From: UBA7672 sp963718145
Lineage (GTDB): Bacteria > Pseudomonadota > Alphaproteobacteria > Caulobacterales > Hyphomonadaceae
Assembly (NCBI GenBank): GCA_963718145.1
Contig: CAVQYJ010000017.1
Location: 62,001 to 126,000 of the forward strand
Length of the DNA stretch: 64,000 nucleotides
Direction of reading: 5' to 3'
The notes beneath the pieces are model-generated. The model was not told where the DNA came from and searched no databases. It saw only the letters and a program-made list of their open reading frames with translations. The translations under genes were made by a program, and so were the position numbers. Positions 26,362 through 35,564 of this stretch are shown piece by piece; the first letter of the stretch is position 1, and every line of letters starts with the position of its first letter.

Positions 26362-27882
26362 TCAGATTTCCTGGTTATACGCCCCGACCTCGGCGAACTT
26401 CGCGAGGCGCGGCTTCACTTCGGTGCGGAAAAGGGCGCGCATGTCGTCCTCGCCCTGCATCGACTCGACCACCACCACCAGTTCCGGCTTGTTGGAGGAG
26501 GCGCGGACCAGAACCCAGGAACCGTCTTCCAGCGTCACGCGGACGCCGTTGACCGTGTTCACCTCGACGATCCTGCGGCCGAGGATCGAGCCGCCGGACT
26601 TGCCCAGCGCCTGGTAGTCGGCGACGACGCGATCGACGATGCCGTACTTGGTCTCGTCGTCGCAATGCGGAGACATCGTCAGCGACGTCCACGCATTGCC
26701 CAGCTCGGACTTGAGGTCCGACAGGCTGCGGCCAGGATTGCGGTCGAGCATCTGGAGAACGGCGGCGGCGGCGACGAGGCCGTCGTCATACCCATGGCCA
26801 TAGGGCGCGCGGAAGAAGAGGTGGCCCGATTTCTCGAAGCCGGCGAGGGCGTTCAGTTCGGTCGTGCGGCGTTTGATGTAGGAATGGCCGGTCTTGTAGT
26901 AGTCGACCGTGACGCCGTTTTCCTTCAGCACGGGATCGGTCTTGTAGAGGCCGGTCGATTTCACATCGACCACGAAGGTCGAGTTCTTGTGCAGCTTCGA
27001 GAGGTCGCGCGCCAGCAGGAGGCCGATCTTGTCCGCAAAGATTTCCGCGCCGGTGTCGTCGACCACGCCGCAGCGGTCGCCATCGCCATCGAAGCCGACG
27101 CAGAGGTCGGCGCCGAATTCCTTCACGGCCTTCGACATCGAGACCAGCATCTCGTGGTCTTCCGGGTTCGGGTTGTATTTCGGGAAATTGTAGTCGAGGT
27201 TGCAGTCCATCTCGATCACTTCAGCGCCCATCGCGCGCAGGGCGTCCGGCGCGAACGCGCCTGCCGCGCCATTGCCACACGCTGCGATGACTTTCAGCTT
27301 GCGTGACAGCTTGGTGTTCTTGGCGACGTCGGCGATATACTTCTCGCGCATGCCCTCGACGCGGATCAGCCTGCCGCCCGGCTGCGGTTTGAACTTGGCG
27401 TTGAGGACGATGTCCTTCAGCCGGCCGATCTCTTCGGGCCCGAAGGTCAGCGGCTTGTTCGCGCCCATCTTCACGCCGGTCCAGCCATTCTCGTTGTGGC
27501 TTGCGGTCACCATCGCCACGCACGGAACATCAAGGGCGAACTGGGCGAAATAGGCGACCGGCGACAGCGCGAGGCCGATGTCGTGGACTTCCATGCCCGC
27601 TTCGAGCAGGCCGAGCGTCAGCGCCTGCTTGATCGAGAGCGAATACGACCGGTAGTCGTGACCCGTCACGATGCGCGGGGCGACGCCCATCTCGCGGATC
27701 AGCGTGCCGAGGCCGAGGCCCAGCGCCTGCACGCCGAGGAAGTTCAGCTCCGGCGCCTTGGGATATTGCGGGCCGCCAAACCACCAGCGCGCGTCGTACT
27801 CGCGGAAACCGGTGGCCTTGACCAGCGGCGTCGTCTCGAACTCGTACGTGTTGGCCTGGAGGTCGGCGCGCGGCGTTTTCAT
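26362..27882 (-). CDS. Phosphomannomutase/phosphoglucomutase
   Basis: A 506-residue alpha-D-phosphohexomutase that interconverts 6-phospho and 1-phospho sugars for exopolysaccharide, LPS or glycogen precursors. Active-site phosphoserine motif TASHNENGWTGVK (Ser128), metal loop GFDGDGDRCG, sugar loop FEKSGHLFF and phosphate-site RASSNKPELVV. ATG 27882 is chosen because the domain starts with MKTPRADLQANTYEF and the upstream extension is not protein-like. The divL promoter lies just downstream, so it is probably transcribed separately. Confidence 0.92.
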   Translation of the reverse strand: MKTPRADLQANTYEFETTPLVKATGFREYDARWWFGGPQYPKAPELNFLGVQALGLGLGTLIREMGVAPRIVTGHDYRSYSLSIKQALTLGLLEAGMEVHDIGLALSPVAYFAQFALDVPCVAMVTASHNENGWTGVKMGANKPLTFGPEEIGRLKDIVLNAKFKPQPGGRLIRVEGMREKYIADVAKNTKLSRKLKVIAACGNGAAGAFAPDALRAMGAEVIEMDCNLDYNFPKYNPNPEDHEMLVSMSKAVKEFGADLCVGFDGDGDRCGVVDDTGAEIFADKIGLLLARDLSKLHKNSTFVVDVKSTGLYKTDPVLKENGVTVDYYKTGHSYIKRRTTELNALAGFEKSGHLFFRAPYGHGYDDGLVAAAAVLQMLDRNPGRSLSDLKSELGNAWTSLTMSPHCDDETKYGIVDRVVADYQALGKSGGSILGRRIVEVNTVNGVRVTLEDGSWVLVRASSNKPELVVVVESMQGEDDMRALFRTEVKPRLAKFAEVGAYNQEI

Positions 27883-28104
27883 ATGTGTGTCCCGAAAATT
27901 CTCATTGTGACGCGAGGAGTTACCTCGCGCGCCCAATCCTGCGGAAGGGAGCAAAGGCAGGGCCAACCTAGCTCATTTCGCCTCGCAGGCGAGTAGGTGA
28001 ATCGAAACGCGTTCGGATGGCGAACGAGACGAGTCCATCCGCCCAATTCTGATGCATTCACGGTGCGCGTCCGCCCGGCCCGGGGAACGAAACGGAATCA
28101 CCGC

Positions 28105-30030
28105 TCAGATCGTCACCTGCGTGCCGAGCTCCACGACCCGGGACGTCGGAATCCGGAAGAACTCCGTTGCGCTGGTCGCGTTACGGCTGAGGAAAATGAA
28201 CAGGTGGTCCTGCCACAGCGGCATGCCGCGCTTGCCGTCGGCCAGAAGCGTGCGCCGGCTGAGGAAGAACGAGGTCGACATGATGTCGAACACCAGCCCG
28301 TGCTTCTTCGCCATCAGCAGGCCCCGCGAGACGTTGGGCGTTTCCATGTATCCGAACATCATCGCCAGACGGGAGAGGTTGGGCGCCACGTGCGTGATCT
28401 CGATCTTGGCGTCGTCCGAGACATAGGGCTCCTGCGCCGTCCGCACGGTGAGGACGATATTGTGCTCGTGCAGCACCTTGTTGTGCTTGAGGTTGTGCAG
28501 GAGCGCCGTTGGGGCCGTTTTCTGGTCGGCAGTGAAGAAGATGGCGGCGCCCTTGACGGTATGGGGCGGATTGGTCTGCAGGCCCCTGAACACGTCCTCG
28601 ACGGAGACGTCCTGGCTGGTGAGCCCCGAGAGAAGGCGAACCCCTCGCACCCAGGTCCACATGACGACCATCATGATCGCGGCGATCAGCAGCGGCACAT
28701 ATCCGCCCTGCGGCAGCTTCAGCAGGTTCGAAGCGAGGAACACGCCCTCGACCGCGAGGAATGGGGCGACGATCGCGGCGGCCAGCCAGATGCTCTTTTT
28801 CCATACCCGCCGCACGGCGATGAAGGCGAGCAGGGTGGATGTGATCATCGCCCCGATGACGGAGACGCCGTAGGCGGACGCCAGCGCCGAGGACGATTTG
28901 AACAGCAGGACCAGGATCACCACGCCCGCCAGCAGTATGTAGTTCACCTGCGGCATGTAGATCTGGCCGAGATTGCTGTCGGACGTGTTGACGATCTGCA
29001 GCCGCGGCAGAAGGCCGAGCTGAACCGCCTGCTGGGTCAGCGAATAGGCGCCCGTGATGACGGCCTGGCTCGCCACAATGGTCGCGAGCGTCGCCAGCAC
29101 GACAAGCGGCGCCTGCAGCATCTGCGGCGCCATCATGAAGAACGGATTCTCCACCGTCTCTGGCCTCGCCAGCACCATCGCGCCCTGGCCGAGATAGTTG
29201 AGCGCGAGGGCAGGCAGCACCAGCCACGTCCACATCGCCACGATCGGCTTGCGCCCGAAATGGCCCATGTCGGCGTAAAGCGCCTCAGCGCCCGTCACCG
29301 TCAGGAACACCGAGCCCAGCACCACAAAGCCGAGCACCGAATGCGTCGCCAGGAACATGACGGCGTGGTGCGGGCTCACCGCCGCAAGGATGCCGGGGCC
29401 GTCGAGGGCGATATGCCATGCGCCGAGCACGCCAAGGGCGACAAACCAGACAAGGCATACCGGCCCGAACAGTTTCCCGACGGCGGACGTGCCCTTCTTC
29501 TGGATCAGGAACAGCCCGATCAGGATCGCCAGCGCCAGCGGCAGGATGAACGGCTCGACGCGTCCCCGAAGTTCCGGAATGACGCCGAGGCCTTCGACCG
29601 CAGACAGGACCGACACCGCCGGCGTCAGCAGCGCATCGCCGAAGAACATGCCCGCGCTGCATACGGCCACGATGAAGAGCAGCCGCGTGCGCCGCCCGAT
29701 CGTGCGCTGCACCAGCGCCATCAGCGACAGCGTCCCGCCTTCGCCCCGGTTGTCGAGCCGCAGCAACAGCAGGACGTATTTCATTGTCACGATGATGATC
29801 AGCGACCACAACATGAGCGAGATGACGCCCAGCACATCCTCGCGCAGCAGCGCCCCGTCGCGCGCCGCGTTCATGTGGTGAATCGATTCCTTGAAGGCGT
29901 AGAGCGGGCTCGTCCCGATATCGCCGAACACCACTCCGATAGACCCTAGCGCGAGCGCCCAGAATTTTCCGGGTCGCCGCCCCGCTTCCGTCGACCGCGC
30001 CACCCCGCCCAAGGACGAAGCTTCGCTCAT
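28105..30030 (-). CDS. kup: Low-affinity potassium transporter Kup
   Basis: A 641-residue inner-membrane K+/H+ symporter of the Kup/HAK/KT family. The diagnostic FGDIGTSPLYA lies near residues 35-45, followed by about twelve membrane helices (for example VLGVISLMLWSLIIIVTMKY, FGPVCLVWFVALGVLG, VVLATLATIVASQAVITGAYS) and a C-terminal cytoplasmic domain from about residue 480. Length fits the family. The gene stands alone, divergent from the acyltransferase genes and about 220 bases upstream of the phosphomannomutase start. I see no K+ riboswitch in the leader. Confidence 0.95.
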   Translation of the reverse strand: MSEASSLGGVARSTEAGRRPGKFWALALGSIGVVFGDIGTSPLYAFKESIHHMNAARDGALLREDVLGVISLMLWSLIIIVTMKYVLLLLRLDNRGEGGTLSLMALVQRTIGRRTRLLFIVAVCSAGMFFGDALLTPAVSVLSAVEGLGVIPELRGRVEPFILPLALAILIGLFLIQKKGTSAVGKLFGPVCLVWFVALGVLGAWHIALDGPGILAAVSPHHAVMFLATHSVLGFVVLGSVFLTVTGAEALYADMGHFGRKPIVAMWTWLVLPALALNYLGQGAMVLARPETVENPFFMMAPQMLQAPLVVLATLATIVASQAVITGAYSLTQQAVQLGLLPRLQIVNTSDSNLGQIYMPQVNYILLAGVVILVLLFKSSSALASAYGVSVIGAMITSTLLAFIAVRRVWKKSIWLAAAIVAPFLAVEGVFLASNLLKLPQGGYVPLLIAAIMMVVMWTWVRGVRLLSGLTSQDVSVEDVFRGLQTNPPHTVKGAAIFFTADQKTAPTALLHNLKHNKVLHEHNIVLTVRTAQEPYVSDDAKIEITHVAPNLSRLAMMFGYMETPNVSRGLLMAKKHGLVFDIMSTSFFLSRRTLLADGKRGMPLWQDHLFIFLSRNATSATEFFRIPTSRVVELGTQVTI

Positions 30031-30287
30031 CGTGTGCCGCCTTCTTCATCGGGTCGCATCGCGGCCCCGAACGGGCGGGGTGCTAGGCCTGTCGGACCTC
30101 CGAGGGAAGCGGGATAATTTGCAGTTTCACTCTGGACACGGATGCGCCGCGGAGGCAGCGCGCCGCGCCGGAACCGCGTTCACATCTCTCGCCACGGGCG
30201 AGGGCAGGCGTGGCGCGGCCCATGCAATGCGAATCCTCGTGTGGCGGACGCAAGGGAGGCGCAAGCTCCACGCCAGGAAGGCCGTCG

Positions 30288-31349
30288 ATGGTCAAGAACA
30301 TCCAGGTGCTGCGCGCCTTCGCTGCGCTCGCCGTCGTCTGGCGCCACATGACGCTGTGGTTCGAGACGGATCCCGGTTTCGGCCTGATGCATTCCGGCCG
30401 GGCGGGCGTAGACGTGTTCTTCGTCATCTCCGGCTTCATCATGTTCCACACGACGCAGGACAAGTCCCGCTCGACGCTGGACTTCTGGAAGGACCGGCTG
30501 ATCCGGATCGTGCCGCTTTACTGGATCATCACGCTCGCCACGATCGGGCTGTTCGTGCTTGGCCTGCCGTCGGACGAGGTGAAGGCGCTCAACGCCGGGG
30601 ACATCATTGCCGCCTTTGGCTTCCTGCCGAATGTGCGGGCCGACGGCGACTGGAACCCTATCGTCAACGCCGGCTGGACGCTGACCTACGAGATGTTCTT
30701 CTATGGCCTCTTCGGCCTCACCTTCTTCCTGAAGTCGCAGGCGCGCGCTCTGGCCCTGCTGACCGTGTTCTTCGTCGCCATCTGGCTGATCGGCGCGAGG
30801 GTGAATTTCCCCTTCCCGCTCTTCCGCTGGTCGCAGCCGATCACGCTTGAGTTCGCCGCCGGAGGCCTCCTGGCGCTGCTCTACCGCATGCCGATGAACT
30901 GGCCCGAGGCGCGTGCGCGCTGGATCGCGGCCCTGCTGATCATCGCCGGGGTGATCGGCATCCTCGTCAATGGCTGGATCTTTGGCGACGCCACGGCCGA
31001 GCCCACGCCGCTTCGCACCCTCGTCTATGGCCCGTTCGCCGCAATGATCGTCGCCGGCGCGCTGCTGTTCGAGAAGTCCGGCGTCGTCTGGAACAGCCGC
31101 ACGCTGCTGCTGCTCGGCGCCGCCAGCTATTCGATCTACCTCCTGCACTCGCTGACGCTGCAGTACGCAGCTCTCGCCTGGCGCGAACTCTTCGGCGCCT
31201 CTGTGATCGCAATGCCTTTCGTCGCTGCAGCTGGCATGGTTACCGCGGCGCTGGTCGGGGTGGCGGTCTACCTGACGTTCGAGCGGCCCGCCCATCTCTG
31301 GCTGAAAACACGACTTGGTCGCAGGCGCGCTATGACGGCTACCGCGTAG
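30288..31349 (+). CDS. Acyltransferase 3 family membrane protein (copy 1)
   Basis: A 353-residue integral membrane O-acyltransferase (acyltransferase_3 family), which acetylates or succinylates surface or exported glycans. The N-terminus has the catalytic-type VVWRHMTLWF in the position of the conserved His, then RAGVDVFFVISGFIMFHTT and SFWKDRL-like RIVPLYW. About ten hydrophobic helices follow, with GAASYSIYLLHSL near the C-terminus. ATG 30288 is preceded by AGGAAG. A closely related second copy follows 137 bases downstream. Confidence 0.88.
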   Translation: MVKNIQVLRAFAALAVVWRHMTLWFETDPGFGLMHSGRAGVDVFFVISGFIMFHTTQDKSRSTLDFWKDRLIRIVPLYWIITLATIGLFVLGLPSDEVKALNAGDIIAAFGFLPNVRADGDWNPIVNAGWTLTYEMFFYGLFGLTFFLKSQARALALLTVFFVAIWLIGARVNFPFPLFRWSQPITLEFAAGGLLALLYRMPMNWPEARARWIAALLIIAGVIGILVNGWIFGDATAEPTPLRTLVYGPFAAMIVAGALLFEKSGVVWNSRTLLLLGAASYSIYLLHSLTLQYAALAWRELFGASVIAMPFVAAAGMVTAALVGVAVYLTFERPAHLWLKTRLGRRRAMTATA

Positions 31350-31486
31350 ACAGGCCGCCCCAGACCCCGCCTCTCCCTCTTGGTGCAGGCGCTTGCCCTG
31401 TTCGCGCTGAAGGCGCCCAATTTGCATTAAGGGGAACTTGTCCGCGACACGGGCAGGCGAGCAGGCTAGGGCGGGCGTCAACATAC

Positions 31487-32551
31487 ATGGTCGCGAACAT
31501 CCAGGTCCTTCGGGCGATCGCAGCCCTGGCCGTCGTCTGGCATCACCTCCAGACGCAGATGAACCTGCACATGGGGACGCCGCATCTTGGCTATGTCGGC
31601 CGCGCCGGCGTGGATGTGTTCTTCGTCATCTCCGGCTTCATCATGTTCCACACGACGCAGGCCGGCGATCGCACGACCCTGGATTTCTGGAAGGACCGGC
31701 TGATCCGCATCGCGCCGATGTACTGGCTGGCGACCCTGGTTGTCGCGGCCCTGTTCTGGCTGGGCATCCATCCCGGCGACGTGCGTGCGCTCAGCGTGAC
31801 GGACGTGATTGAGGACATGCTGTTCGTCCCGCACTACCGCGCTGATCTCGACACCTATCCCGTGCTCGATGTGGGCTGGACCCTCGACTACGAGATGTTC
31901 TTCTACTTCCTGTTCGGTCTCACCTTCTTCCTGAAGTCTCAGGCGAGGGCGCTTGCCGTACTTGTGCTGGTGTTCGCAGCTGGAGCCCTGCTGGATCACT
32001 TCCATGCGCCCTTGCCGCACGCCGCAACGACGTACCTCCAGCCGCTGACGCTTGAATTCGCAGCGGGCGGGGCATTGGCGCTGCTCTATCGCCGCGAATT
32101 CCTGATTTCCGCGCAGATGCAGCGGCTTGCCGGCATCGCGATGCTCATTGTGGGGCTCGCCGTCCTCTTCCGGAATGGATTCCAGGATGGCGAGTACGTC
32201 ACCTGGAATTTCGAATTGCGTGCGTGGACGTTCGGCATCCCGGCCACGATGATCGTCGCGGGAGCGCTGATGCTGGAGCAGGGCGGCGCGGTCGCCAGGT
32301 CATCCTTCCTGATGCTCCTCGGCGCCGCAAGTTACTCGATCTACCTCGTGCATCATGTCGTCATACAGTATCTGGCGCGGGCGGGAGCAGGCCTGCCGCC
32401 CGACGCGTCTGGCCTTGCGTTGCTCGCCGTCGGCGCCGGAATGTTCGTCATTGCGGCGGCTGTCGGCGTCGCTGCGCATCTCTGGATCGAAAAGCCGATG
32501 ACGCGCCTGCTGAAACGGCCGCGCGCCAGGCGCACGGCCATTCCTGCCTGA
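31487..32551 (+). CDS. Acyltransferase 3 family membrane protein (copy 2)
   Basis: A 354-residue paralogue of the preceding gene product. Long shared blocks include GVDVFFVISGFIMFHTTQ, DFWKDRLIRI, DYEMFFY and FLKSQARALA, while the loop after the first His and the C-terminal half differ. His in VVWHHLQTQM is the probable catalytic residue. Tandem copies with different loops suggest different acceptor sugars or acyl donors. The start ATG has only a weak ribosome site. Ends 15 bases before the convergent ahcY stop. Confidence 0.86.
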   Translation: MVANIQVLRAIAALAVVWHHLQTQMNLHMGTPHLGYVGRAGVDVFFVISGFIMFHTTQAGDRTTLDFWKDRLIRIAPMYWLATLVVAALFWLGIHPGDVRALSVTDVIEDMLFVPHYRADLDTYPVLDVGWTLDYEMFFYFLFGLTFFLKSQARALAVLVLVFAAGALLDHFHAPLPHAATTYLQPLTLEFAAGGALALLYRREFLISAQMQRLAGIAMLIVGLAVLFRNGFQDGEYVTWNFELRAWTFGIPATMIVAGALMLEQGGAVARSSFLMLLGAASYSIYLVHHVVIQYLARAGAGLPPDASGLALLAVGAGMFVIAAAVGVAAHLWIEKPMTRLLKRPRARRTAIPA

Positions 32552-32566
32552 TCGGATTTCAGCAGA

Positions 32567-33971
32567 TCAGTAGCGATAGTGTTCCGGCTTGAACGGACCC
32601 TGCTGGGTCACGCCGATATATGACGCCTGGTCGGGTGACAGCTCCGTCAGCGTCGCGCCGAGCTTGTTGAGGTGCAGGCGCGCGACCTTCTCGTCGAGAT
32701 GCTTGGGCAGGGTGTAGACCTTGTTCTCGTACTTCTTGCCATTGGTCCACAGTTCGATCTGGGCCAGCGTCTGGTTGGTGAACGAGGCCGACATCACGAA
32801 CGAGGGGTGGCCCGTGGCGTTGCCGAGGTTCAGCAGGCGGCCTTCCGAGAGCAGGATCATCCGCTTCCCGTCCGGGAAGTTGATCATGTCGACCTGCGGC
32901 TTGATGTTGTCCCACTTGTAGTTTCTGAGCGCTGCGACCTGGATCTCGTTGTCGAAGTGGCCGATATTGCCGACGATCGCCATGTCCTTCATCTCGCGCA
33001 TGTGCTCGAGGCGGATGACGTCCTTGTTGCCGGTTGTGGTGATGAAGATGTCGCCGGTCTTGGCGACCTCTTCGAGCGTCACGACCTCAAAACCGTCCAT
33101 GCAGGCCTGCAGCGCGCAGATCGGATCGATCTCGGTCACCTTGACGCGGGCGCCGGCGCCGCGCAGCGAGGCGGCCGACCCCTTGCCGACATCGCCATAG
33201 CCGCACACGACCGCGACCTTTCCGGCCATCATCGTGTCCGTGCCGCGGCGGATGCCGTCGACGAGGGATTCCTTGCAGCCATACTTGTTGTCGAATTTCG
33301 ACTTGGTGACGCTGTCATTGACGTTGATCGCCGGGAAGGGGAGGAGGTTCTTCTCGACCAGGCGATAGAGCCGGTTGACGCCCGTGGTCGTCTCCTCGGT
33401 CACGCCCTTGATGGCGTCACGCTGCTTGGTGAACCAGCCGGGCGACTGCTTCAGGCGCTTCTTGATCTGCTTGAAGAAGTAGATCTCTTCTTCCGATTCC
33501 GGCGTCTCGATCAGGTTTGTTCTCGCCGGCTTCGACGCGCGCGCCGATCAGCACGTACATGGTGGCGTCGCCGCCATCATCGAGGATCATGTTGGTGAAG
33601 CCGCCATCCGGCCACTGGAAAATCTTGTCGGTGTAGTCCCAGTACTCCTCCAGGCTCTCGCCCTTCACGGCGAACACCGGCGTTCCGGCCTTGGCGATGG
33701 CGGCGGCGGCGTGGTCCTGCGTCGAGAAGATGTTGCACGACGCCCAGCGCACGTCCGCGCCCAGCGCCTTCAGCGTCTCGATCAGGACGCCGGTCTGGAT
33801 CGTCATGTGGAGCGAGCCGGTGATGCGCGCGCCCTTGAGCGGTTTCTTCCTGCCGAACTCTTCACGGGTCGACATCAGGCCCGGCATCTCGGTTTCGGCG
33901 ATGGTGAGTTCCTTGCGGCCCCAATCGGCCAGCGACAGGTCCGCCACCTTGAAATCGTCCGACGCCATCAC
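32567..33971 (-). CDS. ahcY: S-adenosylhomocysteine hydrolase (frame break at 33517)
   Basis: Splits S-adenosylhomocysteine to adenosine and homocysteine with tightly bound NAD+, in the activated-methyl cycle. N-terminal part has GARITGSLHMTIQTGVLIET and VRWASCNIFSTQDHAAAAIA. The C-terminal part holds GYGDVGKGSAASLRGAGARV (NAD fold) and the conserved KPEHYRY end. The frame breaks in a TTT run (33517-33519): removing one T restores ENNLIETPESEEEIYFFKQI and a 467-residue protein, the usual length. Since the enzyme is central and the break is in a homopolymer, a sequence error is likely. A perfect 30-base palindrome lies 82 bases upstream of the start. Confidence 0.93.
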
Positions 33972-34052
33972 CCGTACTCCTCTGGAAATGCTGTAGGCGC
34001 GCCTCGTCTGGCCGCCGGCGGGAGCCCTATAGCAGCGGCTGCCGCCGCGGGC

Positions 34053-34082
34053 AAATCATATAAAGATATCTTTATATGATTT
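34053..34082. promoter_or_regulatory. Perfect 30-base palindrome upstream of ahcY
   Basis: Half-site AAATCATATAAAGAT is followed exactly by its reverse complement, with no spacer. It is AT-rich in a GC-rich region and lies between the divergent ahcY and EF-hand genes. ArsR-family SahR regulators bind AT-rich palindromes before ahcY in Proteobacteria, so this is a candidate SahR-type operator. As a stem it could also form RNA structure. Confidence 0.6.
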
Positions 34083-34205
34083 TTCAGGGCGAAGTTCCCG
34101 TCTCCGGATTTCGCTGCTCTGGCGGGTTGCCGAGGCGTTGCAGCGGCGCAACAGTGCCGTCCTCCCGGCGCCCGATGCAGGCGTGAAGCTCAAGAGACAA
34201 ACCGG

Positions 34206-34796
34206 ATGTTCAGATCGACCTGTGGTGTCGCCGTTCTGGGGGGATTTCTGGCGCTTTCGGGCTTTGCGGCCCTGCCTGCCTCCGCACAGGAAGGCGGCGC
34301 AGCGGTCGAACACGTCGATCGCGTGGCGCGCGGCGGGCCTCCCGGCGCCGGCTTCCGCGCCCCTGAGGGCGTCAAGCTGGTCAGCCCCGGCGCGCTCCTG
34401 TTCGCCAGCTTCGACCGCAATTTCGATGGCCGCATCAGCCGCGAGGAAATCGCGTCCGGCGCCGCCGGCGCGTTTGCGGCAGCCGACGCCAACAAGGACG
34501 GCAAGCTCACCGGCTTCGAGCAGAATGACTGGGCGGCCGCCGTCGGCGGCCAGGGCGACGTGCTCTCCAACGCCATGACCTTCGATCCGGATCTCGACCG
34601 CTCGGTGACGCCGGCCGAATTCTCCGGCGGCCTGACGCGCATTGCCGACCAGATGATGGGCGGCGGCGCCGACATCGCCTTCAGCGAACTGGTGAAACCG
34701 CTGAGACGCCCCGACGAACAGGCGGATGCGCGCCCCGGCGTCGTTGCCCGCCCGCCCGCCAGCCAGCAGGCCTCGCCGAGCGTGGTGGGGAACTAA
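34206..34796 (+). CDS. Exported EF-hand calcium-binding protein
   Basis: A 196-residue exported protein. Signal peptide residues 1-27 (hydrophobic GVAVLGGFLALSGFAALP, ASAQ). Three EF-hand-like loops: DRNFDGRISREE (70-81), DANKDGKLTGFE (94-105) and a weaker DPDLDRSVTPAE (127-138) that lacks the usual Gly. Such small periplasmic calmodulin-like proteins are common in Alphaproteobacteria and poorly understood. It is inserted between ahcY and the HPr gene, which are neighbours in many relatives. The stop codon overlaps the convergent HPr stop. Confidence 0.8.
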   Translation: MFRSTCGVAVLGGFLALSGFAALPASAQEGGAAVEHVDRVARGGPPGAGFRAPEGVKLVSPGALLFASFDRNFDGRISREEIASGAAGAFAAADANKDGKLTGFEQNDWAAAVGGQGDVLSNAMTFDPDLDRSVTPAEFSGGLTRIADQMMGGGADIAFSELVKPLRRPDEQADARPGVVARPPASQQASPSVVGN

Positions 34797-35071
34797 TCCT
34801 TCTCGTCGAACCTGCGTGCGATCAGGGCGCACACCGCGTCGAGCGCCTCGCGCGCCTGCGGGCCTTCCGCGTCGATCTCGATCGTCTGGCCGACGCGTGC
34901 GCCCAGCATCAGCAGGTCCATGATCGAGGCGGCGCTCGCACTCATGCCGTCATAGCTCACGGTGACCTTGGCGTTGTAGCGCGAGGCCTCGCGGGCGAAG
35001 GCGGCCGAGGCGCGCGCATGCAGGCCGCGCTGGTTCACCAGCTCCGCACTCCGCGACCAGCTCTCGCTCAT
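34793..35071 (-). CDS. ptsH: HPr phosphocarrier protein
   Basis: A 92-residue HPr of the nitrogen/carbon-signalling PTS. His18 in QRGLHARASA is the phosphoryl acceptor from EI (PtsP). Ser49 in SAASIMDLLML corresponds to the regulatory Ser46 phosphorylated by HprK in relatives. ATG 35071 gives MSESWSRSAELV. It lies 10 bases after the EIIA stop, so they form one operon. No hprK or ptsP is in the window, and no sugar permease genes are adjacent, as expected for a regulatory PTS. Confidence 0.92.
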   Translation of the reverse strand: MSESWSRSAELVNQRGLHARASAAFAREASRYNAKVTVSYDGMSASAASIMDLLMLGARVGQTIEIDAEGPQAREALDAVCALIARRFDEKD

Positions 35072-35081
35072 CGTGTGAAGC

Positions 35082-35486
35082 TCACTCCGCCCGCTGCAGC
35101 AGCGCAGACGCAACCGAGATGTACTTGCGCCCCGCTTCCTGAGCGGCGAGCGCGGCCTCGGCCAGCGGCAGCTTGCCGCGCACTTCGGCGAGCTTGATCA
35201 GCATCGGCAGGTTCACGCCGGCGATCACCTCGATCTTCGCCCCGCCCATCACCGAAATGGCGAGGTTGGACGGCGTGCCGCCGAACATGTCGGTCAGGAT
35301 GACGACGCCGTCGCCCGTGTCGCACGCCTTGGCCGCAGCGATGATTTCCTTGCGGCGCTGGTCCATGTCGTCATCGGGACCGATCGGGATGGCGCGCACG
35401 GACTCGAGGCGACCCACCACATGCTCGGCAGCGGCGATGAACTCCTCGGCCAGGCGGCCGTGCGTAACCACGACCAAACCGATCAT
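35082..35486 (-). CDS. PTS mannose-type EIIA protein
   Basis: A 134-residue EIIA-Man domain protein (ManX/PtsM-like) without its membrane partners. It starts MIGLVVVTHGRLAEEF with His9 as the phosphorylation site, followed by IGPDDDMDQRRKEI, the GDGVVILTDMFGGTPSNLAI loop and a KLPLAEAALAAQEAG tail. It accepts phosphate from HPr and in Alphaproteobacteria serves regulatory signalling rather than sugar uptake. Immediately upstream, the chvG gene ends 78 bases away; the hprK gene usually found between them is absent. Confidence 0.9.
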   Translation of the reverse strand: MIGLVVVTHGRLAEEFIAAAEHVVGRLESVRAIPIGPDDDMDQRRKEIIAAAKACDTGDGVVILTDMFGGTPSNLAISVMGGAKIEVIAGVNLPMLIKLAEVRGKLPLAEAALAAQEAGRKYISVASALLQRAE

Positions 35487-35564
35487 TGGAAGAACTCCCG
35501 CGTTTCCAGCATGCACATGGTGAGGACTCGTTTGCCCGGCGGTCAATAGCGTCGGATGGGTGGG

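Noticed and set aside
27997..29949. A 650-codon plus-strand frame opposite kup
   Set aside because: Long but rich in His, Arg and Gln with no family features; shadow of the kup gene.
33972..34205. SAH riboswitch before ahcY
   Set aside because: No recognisable SAH riboswitch fold; a DNA palindrome is the dominant feature.
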